Shown: positions 23,801 through 34,779 of the stretch, piece by piece
How positions within the stretch are numbered: the first letter of the stretch is position 1
How the letters are laid out: every line of letters starts with the position of its first letter
Assembly: GCA_019095985.1 (NCBI GenBank)
Contig: CM032660.1
Coordinates: 21,763,282 to 21,827,281 of the forward strand
Length of the DNA: 64,000 nt
Origin: Streblospio benedicti
Taxonomy: Eukaryota; Annelida; Polychaeta; Spionida; Spionidae
Direction of reading: 5' to 3'
Position numbers and translations under genes: made by a program
Notes under the pieces: generated by a model
What the model was told of the DNA's origin: nothing
The model's input: only the letters and a program-made list of their open reading frames with translations
The model's database searches: none

Positions 23801-26725
23801 AGATTGAAGAGTAACATATGGTGGTGCCCATATGGACTACCTTCCAGATGCATGAAACCCTTTCCTTTATTACCCTCGCTACATAGCTCACTGCTAAACA
23901 TTATTGAAAGGTTCATATGTCTTGAATTCCAACCAAATGACATTGACAAATAGTTCTATGCTGAAGTGAGCAATGTTAAAAAATCAAGGATTGTGGGGAA
24001 AATGCACAAATCACATAGTATTCTGATGCTTGGCTACACTTCAAGGTGAGTTTTGTTTACACTCCCGAGAACTGAATCAACCACACCAATGCCACTTAGT
24101 CTCTGGTTGGCGGGCAAGTGGTATTAACAGTTGATTAATATGTTTTCTGGAATGATGATAAGGTGAAAGTGTCAGATCTCATAGTTTGTCCTTGCAAGCA
24201 GAGACAAAACATTGAACGTGAATATTACCCTAGAGGGGACAAACGTAATTACAGATCAGATTACAGTCGTTATCATTGACACGTTGCTGTCACATTGCTC
24301 TCGCCAATCATAATTCTTGCAACAGAATACAATATAGTAATCTACATCGCTTCTAAAAATCCTCGTGCTATCCATCCCAGCTCGCCCAGTGCATTAGTAG
24401 GTCCGTGCTGCAAGCATTGAGCACTAACTGGGGATTTGTGAGATTTTATGGTAGCCTTCATAACATGTTAGTCAGGACGACTTGCCTCCGGATCATAACT
24501 TGGCTGCATTCAGAAAGATAGTTGGCTTTTATTGGGAATCTAGGTTATTTTTGTCTATTGCTTTGAATCAAGTGTCTTTCTTTTCTTTTTTTTCTTCTTT
24601 TTTTCTTTTTTATGGAAACATGATCATGTCATTGCATTCCAATTCTACTTGTTTGTGATAATTCACAGGTCCAAAAAGGGACTCCTGCCACCCTGGAATA
24701 GGACTGGACTTTTATGAGAAACACATATGCTGTCAGCTTAAAATGTTATTTTTTTCTCCATATGAAATAATTGAACCTACAAAATTCTGGGGCCGTAAAT
24801 AGTGTAATCTATGTGTTTGCTAGTGGAGGTCGCCCGTCCATGCCTAAATCCACAAGAATACACTTGCACATGCTGATCCCCGTGTTTGTAGGTAAGCCGG
24901 GCAAGCTGCGCAGTAAGATGCAGAAGCAGCTGTCTTCCGGCAGCTCAGACGGCCACGACCAGACCACCTCAGACCAGGTGAACCGCCAGCTAGCGCTGCT
25001 AGACGGGCTAGAGGAGCAGGTGAGAAGCGAGCTAACAGGTTGAGTGGGAACAAGTGTTGTGATAGTGGTATTGCCATCAATCGATTCTATGCTATTAGTG
25101 GGTGATAATTTAATCAGGTTTGTGGAGGACTTGATAGATGCGGTGTAGTGCGGTTCGGTAGCATAATTTAGTAAGGATTCCCACGTGCCGTCTTTATGTT
25201 GGGCTAATTAGTTTTATAAAAAAGGAATTCCTTCGCAAATAATCCACATACAACATTTATTATGCTGATGATTTAGGCCTCGTGGGTTAATCTTTAGCAA
25301 TTTTATAATCATAAATCTATTATCTGAAACATATGACACAAACAGGATGTTTTGTTAGAATATATGTTATGTTAGAAATATATCTGTGTGTATATTAATG
25401 GTTTCCAGTTTGTGTATATACATAAGCTGTACTGCGTGCATGCTTCAATTGCGTATTCAATGATAACAATATAGACCTAGATGTGTCAACAAACATGTGT
25501 AGATACATTGGAAATTAACTGACTGCTGTATTAAGATATTGACATTGACATGTCTTATGCCAATGTCAGAACATTGATATGGTGCGATCACCTTCTCACA
25601 AGCGGCATGTTACTGCAGGAGCACGGCGCCGACTGGGCTCACATGCGGGACTGGCTGCTGTACCACCTGCACGAGACCCTCGACTCGAGCGACGACGAGG
25701 ATGACCTCGGCCCCGCCTCCGTCTCCGTGGCGGCCGCGCACCTCAGCCGCTCCGTGTCGGCGGCGAGCGGGGCGCCGGGCAGCAGCAGCCGACAGCGGCA
25801 CAAGCTGCAGCGCCAGATGTCCATGGACAGCGGCAGGGTGACGCAGAGACTCAAGCTGGGTAGGTTGTTACACACAGGCGTGTCACATCACACAGACGTG
25901 TTATATGCGTACACGTGCCATAGTTGTGGCCGAATTGATAGTGAGTTGAATGAACTCGTGACCAGAAGGTCGTGGGTTCGATTCCCGGTCCGGTCTGGCG
26001 GTGGGTGTTGTTTAGCAAACTTACCTCTAACAGGTTGCACACTGTTCCGTGGTACCTACACGTGAAATGGGTACATGTCAGTCGAGTAGTTAGCACGTGT
26101 GTGCTACATCAGCAAATGCTGTATTCAGCTAGTGTTGTATGCTACCCGGGGAGAAGAGAAAGGTAAACATTGAGTGCCAAACTCGCCGATGACCTGGTGT
26201 AAATGAGTCGACTGAGCAGTACTCCTGGATAGTAGACTATAAACTCCGATATTTACATTTACATCTACATACCACTGACACATATCACAGCAACAAACAT
26301 TGTTTGGGAGGTGCTAGTATTACATATCTGATACTTCACTATGTTTAAATAGAATTGGCCGAAAGTATTATGTGTATTGTACAGCTGTGGTCTGATGAAG
26401 TCCTAATGTTACGAAAAAAATACAAGAAAGAAAATAATATCCTTATGCATCATAACATGTATCATATTCGGTTATCTATATCTCACTATTTTACCGTACA
26501 GGGAGCTGAACAAGCACTTTTGGGGGGATAAAAATGTATTTTAATTACGTGCATTTGCACAAGCACACAAACTGTGACCCACATTGTTCACCTGTTTCAG
26601 GCCATTCTGCGGGCACCCCCGGCAGCTCGTTTGAGAGCACCACCAGCAGTACCGGGGGAGGTGCCGGAGGCGCCAGGGCCAGCGCTCACAACTCCTTCGA
26701 CAGCTCACCTGGGCCAGACACATGA
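20870..26725 (+). CDS. Unrecognised protein, 240 aa, N-myristoylation signal, five coding exons
   Basis: Coding exons are 20870-20915, 21175-21357, 24892-25019, 25619-25859 and 26601-26725. All have GT-AG borders, phases 1,1,0,1 agree, and the total is 723 nt with the stop. The start is MGGKGSKGSQ: Gly2, Ser6 and Lys7 make a strong N-myristoylation consensus, so the protein probably sits on membranes. Next come a helical stretch DLKAAGMSRDELRAYL, a Pro/Ser linker, a basic segment KLRSKMQKQLSS, a leucine-rich helix VNRQLALLDGLEEQ, a Trp-containing helix WAHMRDWLLYHLHETLD, an acidic SSDDEDD run, and a Ser/Gly-rich tail ending SSPGPDT. I do not recognise the family. It looks like a cytoplasmic adaptor or scaffold. 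The frame is intact and the exons are much GC-richer than the introns. Confidence 0.85.
21358..24891 (+). other. Intron 2 of the 240-residue gene
   Basis: 3.5 kb, non-coding. It holds a 10-G run near 21680, a MITE at 22117-22281, and a copy of the gatgctggggcccatg repeat at 23672. No exon with conserved phase was found inside. Confidence 0.7.
22117..22281. mobile_element. MITE with GGCAGATCC-type ends, copy 3
   Basis: The left end is decayed (gcaggtccgggg) and the right end is preserved (aaaaacctggatctgcc). The interior has a run of 18 C and other C-rich stretches, as in copy 1. It lies in an intron. Confidence 0.65.
25905..26180 (+). mobile_element. tRNA-derived SINE in intron 4 of the 240-residue gene
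   Basis: A perfect Pol III B box (ggttcgattcc) at 25976 sits in tRNA-like context: tcgtgggttcgattcccgg preceded by an anticodon-arm-like tgaactcgtgaccagaaggtc. A candidate A box is tagttgtggccg at 25919. The region after the tRNA-like head has no tRNA character. It begins only about 45 bp after the exon 4 donor. The acceptor stem does not close, so this is not a functional tRNA. Confidence 0.6.
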
Positions 26726-28890
26726 TCTCACAGACTATACATGCTTTAAACAAAGCTTTGATACCAATACTGGGGTGGAAGCTTTTAATGTGCTAGACCA
26801 GTGGAGGCTAGATAGTAAACAAACAGATTTTCTAGTTAAGAATTCCGCTTGAAAGTGTTTAAGAGCACTGGTTAGTGATACTGGGCTACTTGAATGTGAA
26901 ATTTGGAGCATTCTGAAAAGGTTGGATAGTCATACGTCATGTCAGCTGCCTCTTAGTTGCTGGTCAGCAAAGAAGTATAGGTTTAAAAGGCGCAACATAT
27001 GTAGAGGATCTAGTTTGTCTGGTGAGGCAACATCGAGCTAGTACTTGAACTGAACAGGAGACTGACCCCTCTATAGCGTCCATGATGTTATGATCAGGCA
27101 GACTATGACTCTATGCTACACCATTGCCATCTAGACTTGTTTATAATGTAGTTATTTTACTCGGCAATATAAGAGTGGTTGTGACAATTCTTTATAGAAA
27201 ACAAGTTTGTATAGTAATCAACCTTTTCTTAAAATGTGTACAAGAGTTTTATATTTCATAGCAGTGCATAACAAAGGTTGGCCGTTGATCTGGCAAAAAT
27301 ATCCTGAACCGGTCATGTATCTGTCAATTACTTGAGAACCACATCATATTAATTGACACAAAGGTACGGAGAAATCTCACCTTGGCACTTTGGTCTACTA
27401 TTTACGTTGGCCATTTGACATGAGCCTATTTTGACACAATGGCAGGTGCCCTTTTCTCACAATCCATCAGTAATGAGGTTTTATTGGGGAGATTTGTTAC
27501 CAAGAAGAAGAACAAAACATCAAATTTTGACGTAGGAGAATGAATGTTGTTAGTGATGTGGCTTTCTTTGTGTATTTATTTATGTATACATATTGCATAT
27601 TTTCTATATAGTTATCTCACACTAACTGAGAGATGCCATTTGTTTGTGGAATGTGAGTTGTCGATGTGTTGATGCGGGCAGATATGGTGAGGCCTGTGGT
27701 AAATATCAGAGCATATCAAGGTGGGTGTGTCTGCGGATACTGTCACTGCTTGACGTGGAGTGTCTTGGTCATGATATGATGCTACTTGTTGATTAAGTTA
27801 GATCATTGTGTGCACTATTGCTCTGCAAGGTGCTGGGTGATAGTTGATTGTCCTTATTCTTTGGAGAGAATCCGTTAAACAGTGTAAGGAGTAAAAACAT
27901 GATGAATATTTGTCTTTTATTTTGAAATGATGTCATTTAATTGAAGTCAATACTATATTTTTTATTTGTACTAGATTATAAGTTTAAAAGTGAATTAATT
28001 ACAATTGCCGTATAGGGGTTACTTGGTCTATTATCATTATCTGTTTTAAATTGCATAAAATGTAACAATACAATATTGAGTATCAATCACTAAACTTAAA
28101 AAGGAAACGTTTTCGTAAACTGAGTTCCAATTTTTGGGTATGACACTATAGCTACTCACTGTAATCATACCGGAGACTGACAGAGTAAGTTTTATGTAAT
28201 ATTTACATATATTTTTGTTTGTGTGATTTTTTTTTTTTTTTTTACAATTTTTTTGATATGTATATGGCAAACCAGTCGGAAGGAGTATATATAAGCATCA
28301 GTATTCAGTATCATCAAACACCGAGAGTCTTTATCACTTGTATTAAAATGTCAATATACTATTACTACAATGTTTTTTCTCAGTGTCTGCATTTTGTCTA
28401 TGAATATAAATAATGACAATAATATTGAAAAATTATCAGTGCCCTCTATTCTGATCATTTGTCTGTGATCTCAATTTCTCTGCCTTCATCTGTGGAATAT
28501 TCAACACTATCATGTGATAATAGTTTAGAGTTGATATAATCAATAGCTTTTATTGTTTTAATCTATTCAATAACACAAAAGGGTCATTTGCTGTATGACA
28601 TTTGTTACTTTGAGTTTATAATTTTCAAAATAACAATGCACTATGCCATGATTGTTTGATTTTTTAAACATTATTTTACACTGCCAATTCAGAGAAATAT
28701 TTGTAAATCTTTGCTGTTATATATTTTGAATGACTGATATATATTTAGATACATTGTGCATATAGTAGAAATGATTTCAAAGTTGTAATTAACAATTACA
28801 TTTGTACCTTTGTAGCATGTTTATTTGAGTACCAAGATATATATTTTGCCAACATTCCCGAGCGAGACATTTTCAATAAATGATTTCTGC
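26726..28890 (+). other. Probable 3' UTR of the 240-residue gene
   Basis: AT-rich and free of coding character. The best poly(A) signal is aataaa in ttttcaataaatgatttctgc near 28875. That would make a 3' UTR of about 2.1 kb. Confidence 0.45.
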
Positions 28891-29139
28891 ATAAAGAAAA
28901 TAGTTTTTTAATTGTATTTTTCACTGTGATGATGGATTTGCATCCTCATTTATTTTGGGCTTATTATTCAAATCACAAGTAACATTGTAGATATTGTAGC
29001 ACTGAATCTATATCAACAGTGTAAAAGATAATTGCTTAGACCCACTATGGTGGATTTGTGATATGACAACATTGATCTTTGATATACCCAAACATTTTAT
29101 ACCTTGCGAAATATTTTCTACCTTGTCTGTGAGACAGTC

Positions 29140-29190
29140 TTTTTCAAGCTGACGTCACACAGGATGACAGGATGTGACGTCAGGATGTAG
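29140..29190. promoter_or_regulatory. Paired CRE palindromes
   Basis: Two perfect TGACGTCA sites (29150-29157 and 29175-29182) lie 25 bp apart, close to the end of the Penelope relic. They could be promoter elements of an unseen gene or belong to a repeat. Confidence 0.35.
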
Positions 29191-29269
29191 GTCAGTGTTG
29201 GGGGGGCGGGGGGCTGTCCCTGCGAGCAGCTCATGGCTTCAGTAGGGTGTCATATGCGTGTGATAAGGT

Positions 29270-29965
29270 GTATGCACCTTCATCGCGGTTCGTTGTCTTG
29301 TGAGTTTTCCTTATAGCAATCGCTTCCCGGATCTCTCTTCGTGTTGTCCCAGTCAGGGACATGGTTCAAATTGGCCATGTGATCTGTGATGGCGGATTTG
29401 TGCAAGTCACTTGCAGATGACAAACGGGTGGCTCTGGTGCATACTCCACTGTTGGTATGTTCTTCGACATCCTTTTGGTGTTCTGCCACACGAGTACCTA
29501 GTTTCCTCCCTGTTTCGCCATTGTACACACTGTCACAGTTTCTGCACCCTATCTTGTAGACACAACCACAGATCTCTTTCGGCTTGATTTTGTCCTTTGG
29601 GTGGATCAAATGTTTCTCAGGGTCTTGAATGGTTTAAAGGCAGTACTGATGTTGTGGTCTCTGAGTGTTCTAGCCATCCTCCCTGATAGTCCTTTGATAT
29701 ACGGGATGACTACCATACCTCTGGATTTGACTCGATTAACCTCACTACACGTTTTCTTCCTTGTATCCTTCTGACTTGACGCCTTCATGCGTTTTACCTC
29801 CTGAAACGTCCACTTGGGGTAGTTACAGATGCTGGGAGCATCTGTGATGGTATTCACCTCAGTTTCCCTATCCTTTTCCTCGGATACTATGACCTCTGCT
29901 CTATCCAGTAATGTCCTCACAACTCCTAACTTGTGAGGATTTGTGATATACAATGTATTGGGGAA
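29270..29965 (-). mobile_element. Penelope-like element, 3' fragment (RT end plus GIY-YIG endonuclease)
   Basis: On the - strand the upstream part reads the RT C terminus of Penelope-like elements (KLGVVRTLLDRAE, then CNYPKWTFQEV, then GMVVIPYIKGLSGRMAR and HNISTAFKPFKT). The downstream part reads HPKDKIKPKE followed by the GIY-YIG-type nuclease (GCVYKIGCRNCDSVYNGETGRKLGTRVAEHQ). Both are diagnostic of the family, whose GIY-YIG domain makes the nick that primes reverse transcription. The element is 5' truncated and broken, and no repeat was found at its ends. Confidence 0.9.
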
Positions 29966-32900
29966 AACTATGAAAATTGCTGCCTGAGAAAAATAACCAA
30001 GTTTATTTTAAACTGAAGTGGTTAGGAAAATAATCGCAAGTTTACCAAGCTGGTGAAGATTTCATGTCTTGTATTCACGAGTCCCAGCATCATGAGAGGG
30101 GGAGTGAGATTGTATGTTAAATATGATTTACAAATATTATACCTTACACATTACCATACATAGTAGATAAGGGTAGTGAAAAGCACAAAGACACGGGAAC
30201 TAGGGCATCAGTTTCAGCCTGGATTTGTGCTCTTGTAAATAATTTATCACTTAAAGATCTGTGATGACACAATCCTATGCAATCACGATTGAAATATTTC
30301 CATAGTCTCATGTGTTAGTAATATAGCAATGAAGTTGTTTTTCATTAGCTAGATTTAGTTAAGTTTGTATGATGGTTGATATTTTATAAGATTAAATTTG
30401 ATCAATTTTATCATTGTGACATGGACTAGTTTACAATATGATCAACAAATCATTAAATGATATACAGGCATTATCAATCACCTTTACAAATACTAAACAA
30501 AGTCTATCATTGTCTATAAGGGGAAGAACTATGAGGAAGTGGGATGGGGGGGGAATGACCAGCTCCAAAAAAAGGGATGGTGGTGGGGGGAGGCCAAAAA
30601 AGAGAAAGGGTGATGTTGAATTTCAAGGATGTGGAATGTAGGAAAATTGCCTTAAATTTGTAGAATGTTGGAAAAAAGTTTTTTTTAATAGGGATGTGGG
30701 TTAAAAGGCCAAAGGAATTAGGGGTGTGGGATTTCATGACCCCTAATAAACTCCTCCCCACCCCACCCCCACCCCCACCACCCCCCTTTGAGTTAATGAA
30801 TTCAGCCCAGCTCTCATGATGCTACGGCCCATGCTTGTATTTACTCATCATACCTTTTTATTGTGCTGGGCCACGGACCTTGGGATATAGACCTTGGAGG
30901 CGTTGGCAAGCTGGTTGATAAGGATTGGTTTAAACTTATTTTATCGTTCATCCTGGTGTTTGATATATTAAATACTGTACATTTTATACTCTATCTCATG
31001 GTCGCATCTAAAAGTAATTCATCCTGACATGACACGAACGCATTTGACTCAACTATAATGTCAGACAGGTTGCAGATTAGTTTCAGCAACGGAAAGTGGT
31101 GATTATCTAACATTTTTGCAACAGAAAAACAGAATATAATAGGATGTGTAAATAAAAGGGCTTCGTGGGTTTGTTTTATAGCATTTATAAGTGGTCGCGG
31201 GAGGCGTCTGTATGTAATTGACCATCGACCTGATGTGTCCTTCGCAGTGGACGGCTTAAGCTTGGCAATAGGATCCTCTCGGCTTTATAAATGTTGTTAG
31301 TGTCACCCGTCGTATGTCGTCTACCTGGATATCAAGGGACGAATTTGCTAGAAAGGCGATTGTATAAAATGGTAAGTAAACACGTTATAGTGCATAACCA
31401 GAAATGAGTGCAGTTTATAGTCTATAGTGTTAGATTTCACTGGCAGATGCAGGTTTTCTGGGTGAAGTGTGGTAGTGGCCGGGGACACCCACGTAGGTTC
31501 ATACGTTTCGTACAGGCGAAGGCTCGGGGAGATACCATATACCATGAAAATGATATATTTGGGACGCGCCCGTCCGCCCCACACCCTCCCCCCAATGCAA
31601 ATTTTGAATCTGCTTATGAGTTTGACGTTAGAACTTTATTTTTTTTTTACAAAAACTCACATTTATTGGTATGAAGATTCAAAGCCATACGGTAGTCGTA
31701 TACAGTTGGGTGTGGACAATGAACATAAATGCCTGCAGTTATGTAAACAGTATTCACAGTAACATATAAGCCACCCAACGTCGTTGCAAATAATTAGTCA
31801 TTGAGCAATTGCATAAGTAATTATATTAATTATCCTGGGTTGTAACATCTAACAATGTGTAACAAGGTGAAATATATAAATATATAGTGTATGATATATA
31901 GTATATCATATATAGTGAATAAAACACTACTAATAGATCAACTAATACAAGTTTCAAGCTAAACATTTGATCAAAGGTACTCAGAGTACAGCGTCACTGG
32001 CACAGGGTTGACGCCTTTGCAAGTCAAATCAAATATTGTTTATTATTATTGAGTCAAAAATGCTTTCTGGAAGACACGCTATCTTTGGAAAATTGGAAAC
32101 ACTGAACACAAGTGATTGGCACCAGATATGGAATCTTTTTACCAAATTTGAATGTTTTGTTTGAAGCAGTATTCAAACTATTGTAGAATTTTTTAATACT
32201 TTAATGGCTTTCTAACAGCCATAAATCATTTTCACAAGTTATTCAAACAGTTTCACAAGTTAAAAGTCGCTGAGCTTTCTAAAAGCATAGTATTGAAACT
32301 ATCTCTTTCACAATAGTGAATCACAATGCAAAAAGAAATGTCTTATGAACTTCTTTAATTCCCAATGCCTTGAAAATTGAATGATAACCTCAAAATATTT
32401 TAGGATCCACTGTATATAGTAAGTCGACCTTAACGTATAAAAGGGCATTCCGTTTACAATGAGTTATAGAATAGGGGAACACGCGGTCATCCACGCGTCC
32501 TGCCACGCGACTCTCCGTGTCCGTGTGTCACGCCAAGGCCGCCCCACAGCAGCAACGGTGGGTTTACGCAGGCTGCTGGAGCAAAAAACGCCCGTGTCGC
32601 TAATGTCAGCACGTGTCGCGTGACGATCTCATGTTTCTTGGCCGTTTATAGGTGCGTTGTTGGAGGATGTGCGAATAAGGCCCCTGATAATGTAGTTGTT
32701 TTGGGGTTTGTTTTTTGTTTGTTTGTTGTTGTTTTTTGTTTTTTGTTTTTGTAAATTGCATTGTGTGATCTAATACTGGAAGTATGCATAGCATGGTCGT
32801 CTGGCTGTGGCTTTTTATAGTTAGCATATATGAGTATATTTAGCAGAGTCAGATTCGTATTTTCATAGCAAAATGGTACATGCATTTGTGCTTTCATAAA

Positions 32901-33000
32901 AACTTCCTGATAGTATTCTGTTAATGTTCTCTACACACGCGCGCGCACAAACGCATACAAATGCTAAAATCAACTGAGCACGGCTGCGTGTGGGTGTCTG
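29966..33000. other. Intergenic stretch, no gene seen
   Basis: AT-rich. It holds a G-rich low-complexity patch (30528-30620) facing a C-rich patch (30750-30790), a decayed MITE (31442-31610), a TATA-rich palindromic run near 31880, and a T/G simple-sequence patch at 32700-32750. No exon is supported. Confidence 0.5.
31442..31610. mobile_element. MITE of the GGCAGATCC family, decayed copy
   Basis: It begins tggcagatgcaggttttctgg and ends aattttgaatctgc, with a C-rich interior (caccctccccccaatgc) near the right end as in the other copies. Confidence 0.4.
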
Positions 33001-33059
33001 ACTTATTCACAGTTTGCTGAGTAATCCTATCACGCTTGTGTTTCTTGAGGTGAGTGACC

Positions 33060-33800
33060 ACAATACTGAGGTAGCTGACCCGAAGCACTGCTGCCGCCGT
33101 TACCCCTACACTATACCAAGAGATATGCCGCAGCAGTACGCGGTTTTTATGCTAAAAAGGGCAAAAATTCCTAGAAATGGTGCCCATGCCGCATGGTATA
33201 TACCAACACCGCAACAGCACATGCAGGCGCGATTACACCAAGTGCAGTACAAAATTCCTAATTTTCGGTGCCGTGATGGGACCGTGTCCAAAAATGTCAT
33301 TGTACGGTGCATACTTCTCTGGAGAAGGCGCATGGTGCCGCTGAGACCCCCACAGCGACATTGTGGAAATTATTGATCGGTATTGATCGAATTCTCTTTG
33401 ATGTTTTGTGCCAGTGCGGTGTGTGTCGATGTGACGGTGCGTTATTATTTGACACCTCACTGTATGAAATGTGATGTATTCTGTACCGCTGTGGCTTCTC
33501 GTGGTGCCGCAAGACCATCCCAGACTTTGATGCCGTCCCGATACCTCGTGACTGCGTTGCGGTACCTCCAACACTATATACATGTATCTTATACTGTTGC
33601 GGTACCATCTTGAGGTACCATATGTTGTCGCGGCTTCATGTTGCGCTGTCGCGGCTTCATGTTGCGGTACGTGAAGTGGCGGGGTTACGTTTCCTGCCGC
33701 GAGCCATGCCACTGCGGCGTGCTGGGGTATGCTGTGGTGGACATTTCGGTGTTGTTGGCTGCTCTTGTGGCACCACAGCGTAGTACACGCCCATGCCGCG
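33060..33800. repeat. Region enriched in TGCGGT/TGCCGC motifs with a 21-bp tandem pair
   Basis: Over 700 bp the short motifs tgcggtac, gtgccgc and gccgcag recur on both strands far more often than elsewhere in the window. At 33623-33670 a 21-bp unit (tgtcgcggcttcatgttgcg) is present twice in tandem. Long open frames cross this region on both strands but show no domain. It may be a decayed satellite, or the flank of the Harbinger element at 34 kb. Confidence 0.4.
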
Positions 33801-33994
33801 AATAAATCAGTATAAATACCCCAGGAGCCGTGGTACCAATGCCCATTTCTTCATTTACAACATTGCGAGTACTACGAGTGAATAAAAAATATCTATAGAC
33901 TGCGATTGTGGAATATGTGAACATGCATTTCAATGTATGTATAGAACATATAAAAATATGTATAGACTGTAAATATGGCATATCTCAACACAGA

Positions 33995-34345
33995 CTGCAG
34001 ACGAAGAAGTAGCCAACATCACAGCCAACAGCGAGCAGCCACTGCGAAGAGTGGGCAGACACGTGAGAAAACGTGGCACGCAGAGAAAGCGGAAAAGATG
34101 GAATGTGCGCCCTTGGTCCACGGTTGAGCGACGGCTTCAATATGGACATTATGACAATCTCATGGATCAACTGCGCATTAATTATCTCAAAGCTACTTCA
34201 ATTCCCTGGGGGTTTCACTACAACTTTTTGAGGAGCTCGTTGTGAGACTTACACCTAGAATCCAGAAGCAAGACACTAACTTCAGAAAGGCACACCCTGC
34301 AGGTCTAAAAGTGGATACTACCTTAAAGTGTGTGTGGGGGTATCT
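33995..34345 (+). mobile_element. Harbinger (PIF-like) transposase, N-terminal fragment
   Basis: It reads an Arg/Lys-rich run then WNVRPWSTVERRLQYGHYDNLMDQLR, and in the next frame EELVVRLTPRIQKQDTNFRKAHPAGLK followed by DTTL. This is the N-terminal part of animal PIF/Harbinger transposases (pattern W..RR..G.Y..L...LR, then the P.I.KQDTN.RKA..PGLKL..TLR block). The catalytic DDE part is absent and there is one frame change between the two blocks (near 34240). No terminal repeats were found. Confidence 0.8.
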
Positions 34346-34356
34346 GGGTTGCCAAT

Positions 34357-34450
34357 CTCCCACCTCCCAATATTTTTTGCCTTGTTCTCCCATCTCCCAA
34401 GATTTATTCTGCCTCTCTCCCATCTCCCACTATTTTCAGCCATCTCCCAC
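34357..34450. repeat. Minisatellite, 30-bp unit, about 3.2 copies
   Basis: Unit pattern ctcccatctcccaatatttt plus about 10 variable bases. Units lie at 34357-34386, 34387-34416 and 34417-34443, plus a partial unit. It abuts the Harbinger fragment. Confidence 0.85.
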
Positions 34451-34779
34451 GTTCAATGCTATTTGTCACACCCTCGCAGATTCAACACACACACACACAT
34501 TGCTATATTGACTTTTCTTGTCATGTCAAAAATATCAACCATGAAGTAAAAAGACAAATATTACAGCAGCATCATTTAACCATTACTATGGCTATATCAA
34601 TCTTGATTGCCTGCTCGTTCTCCTTCTCTCGGAGACATGGCACGCTTCCGAAAGAATATGACAGTTACAACCTTCATTTTTCTCAAATCAACACAACCCA
34701 TTGGTTTTAGTAAGGTATTGTCTTAAACGTTAACATGCACAGCAAAGCTTAGTTTGAATAATCTTGTATTCTGAAGGGT

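Noticed and set aside
25970-26000. Possible tRNA gene from the perfect B box
   Set aside because: The acceptor stem does not pair and the 5' half has extra bases, so it is better explained as a SINE head.
30528-30790. G-quadruplex-type regulatory region or MITE pair
   Set aside because: The G-rich and C-rich patches are low complexity and their outer ends do not form a convincing inverted repeat.
33233-33712. 159-codon open frame on the - strand
   Set aside because: No domain, and it lies in a motif-rich repetitive block where long frames can arise by composition.
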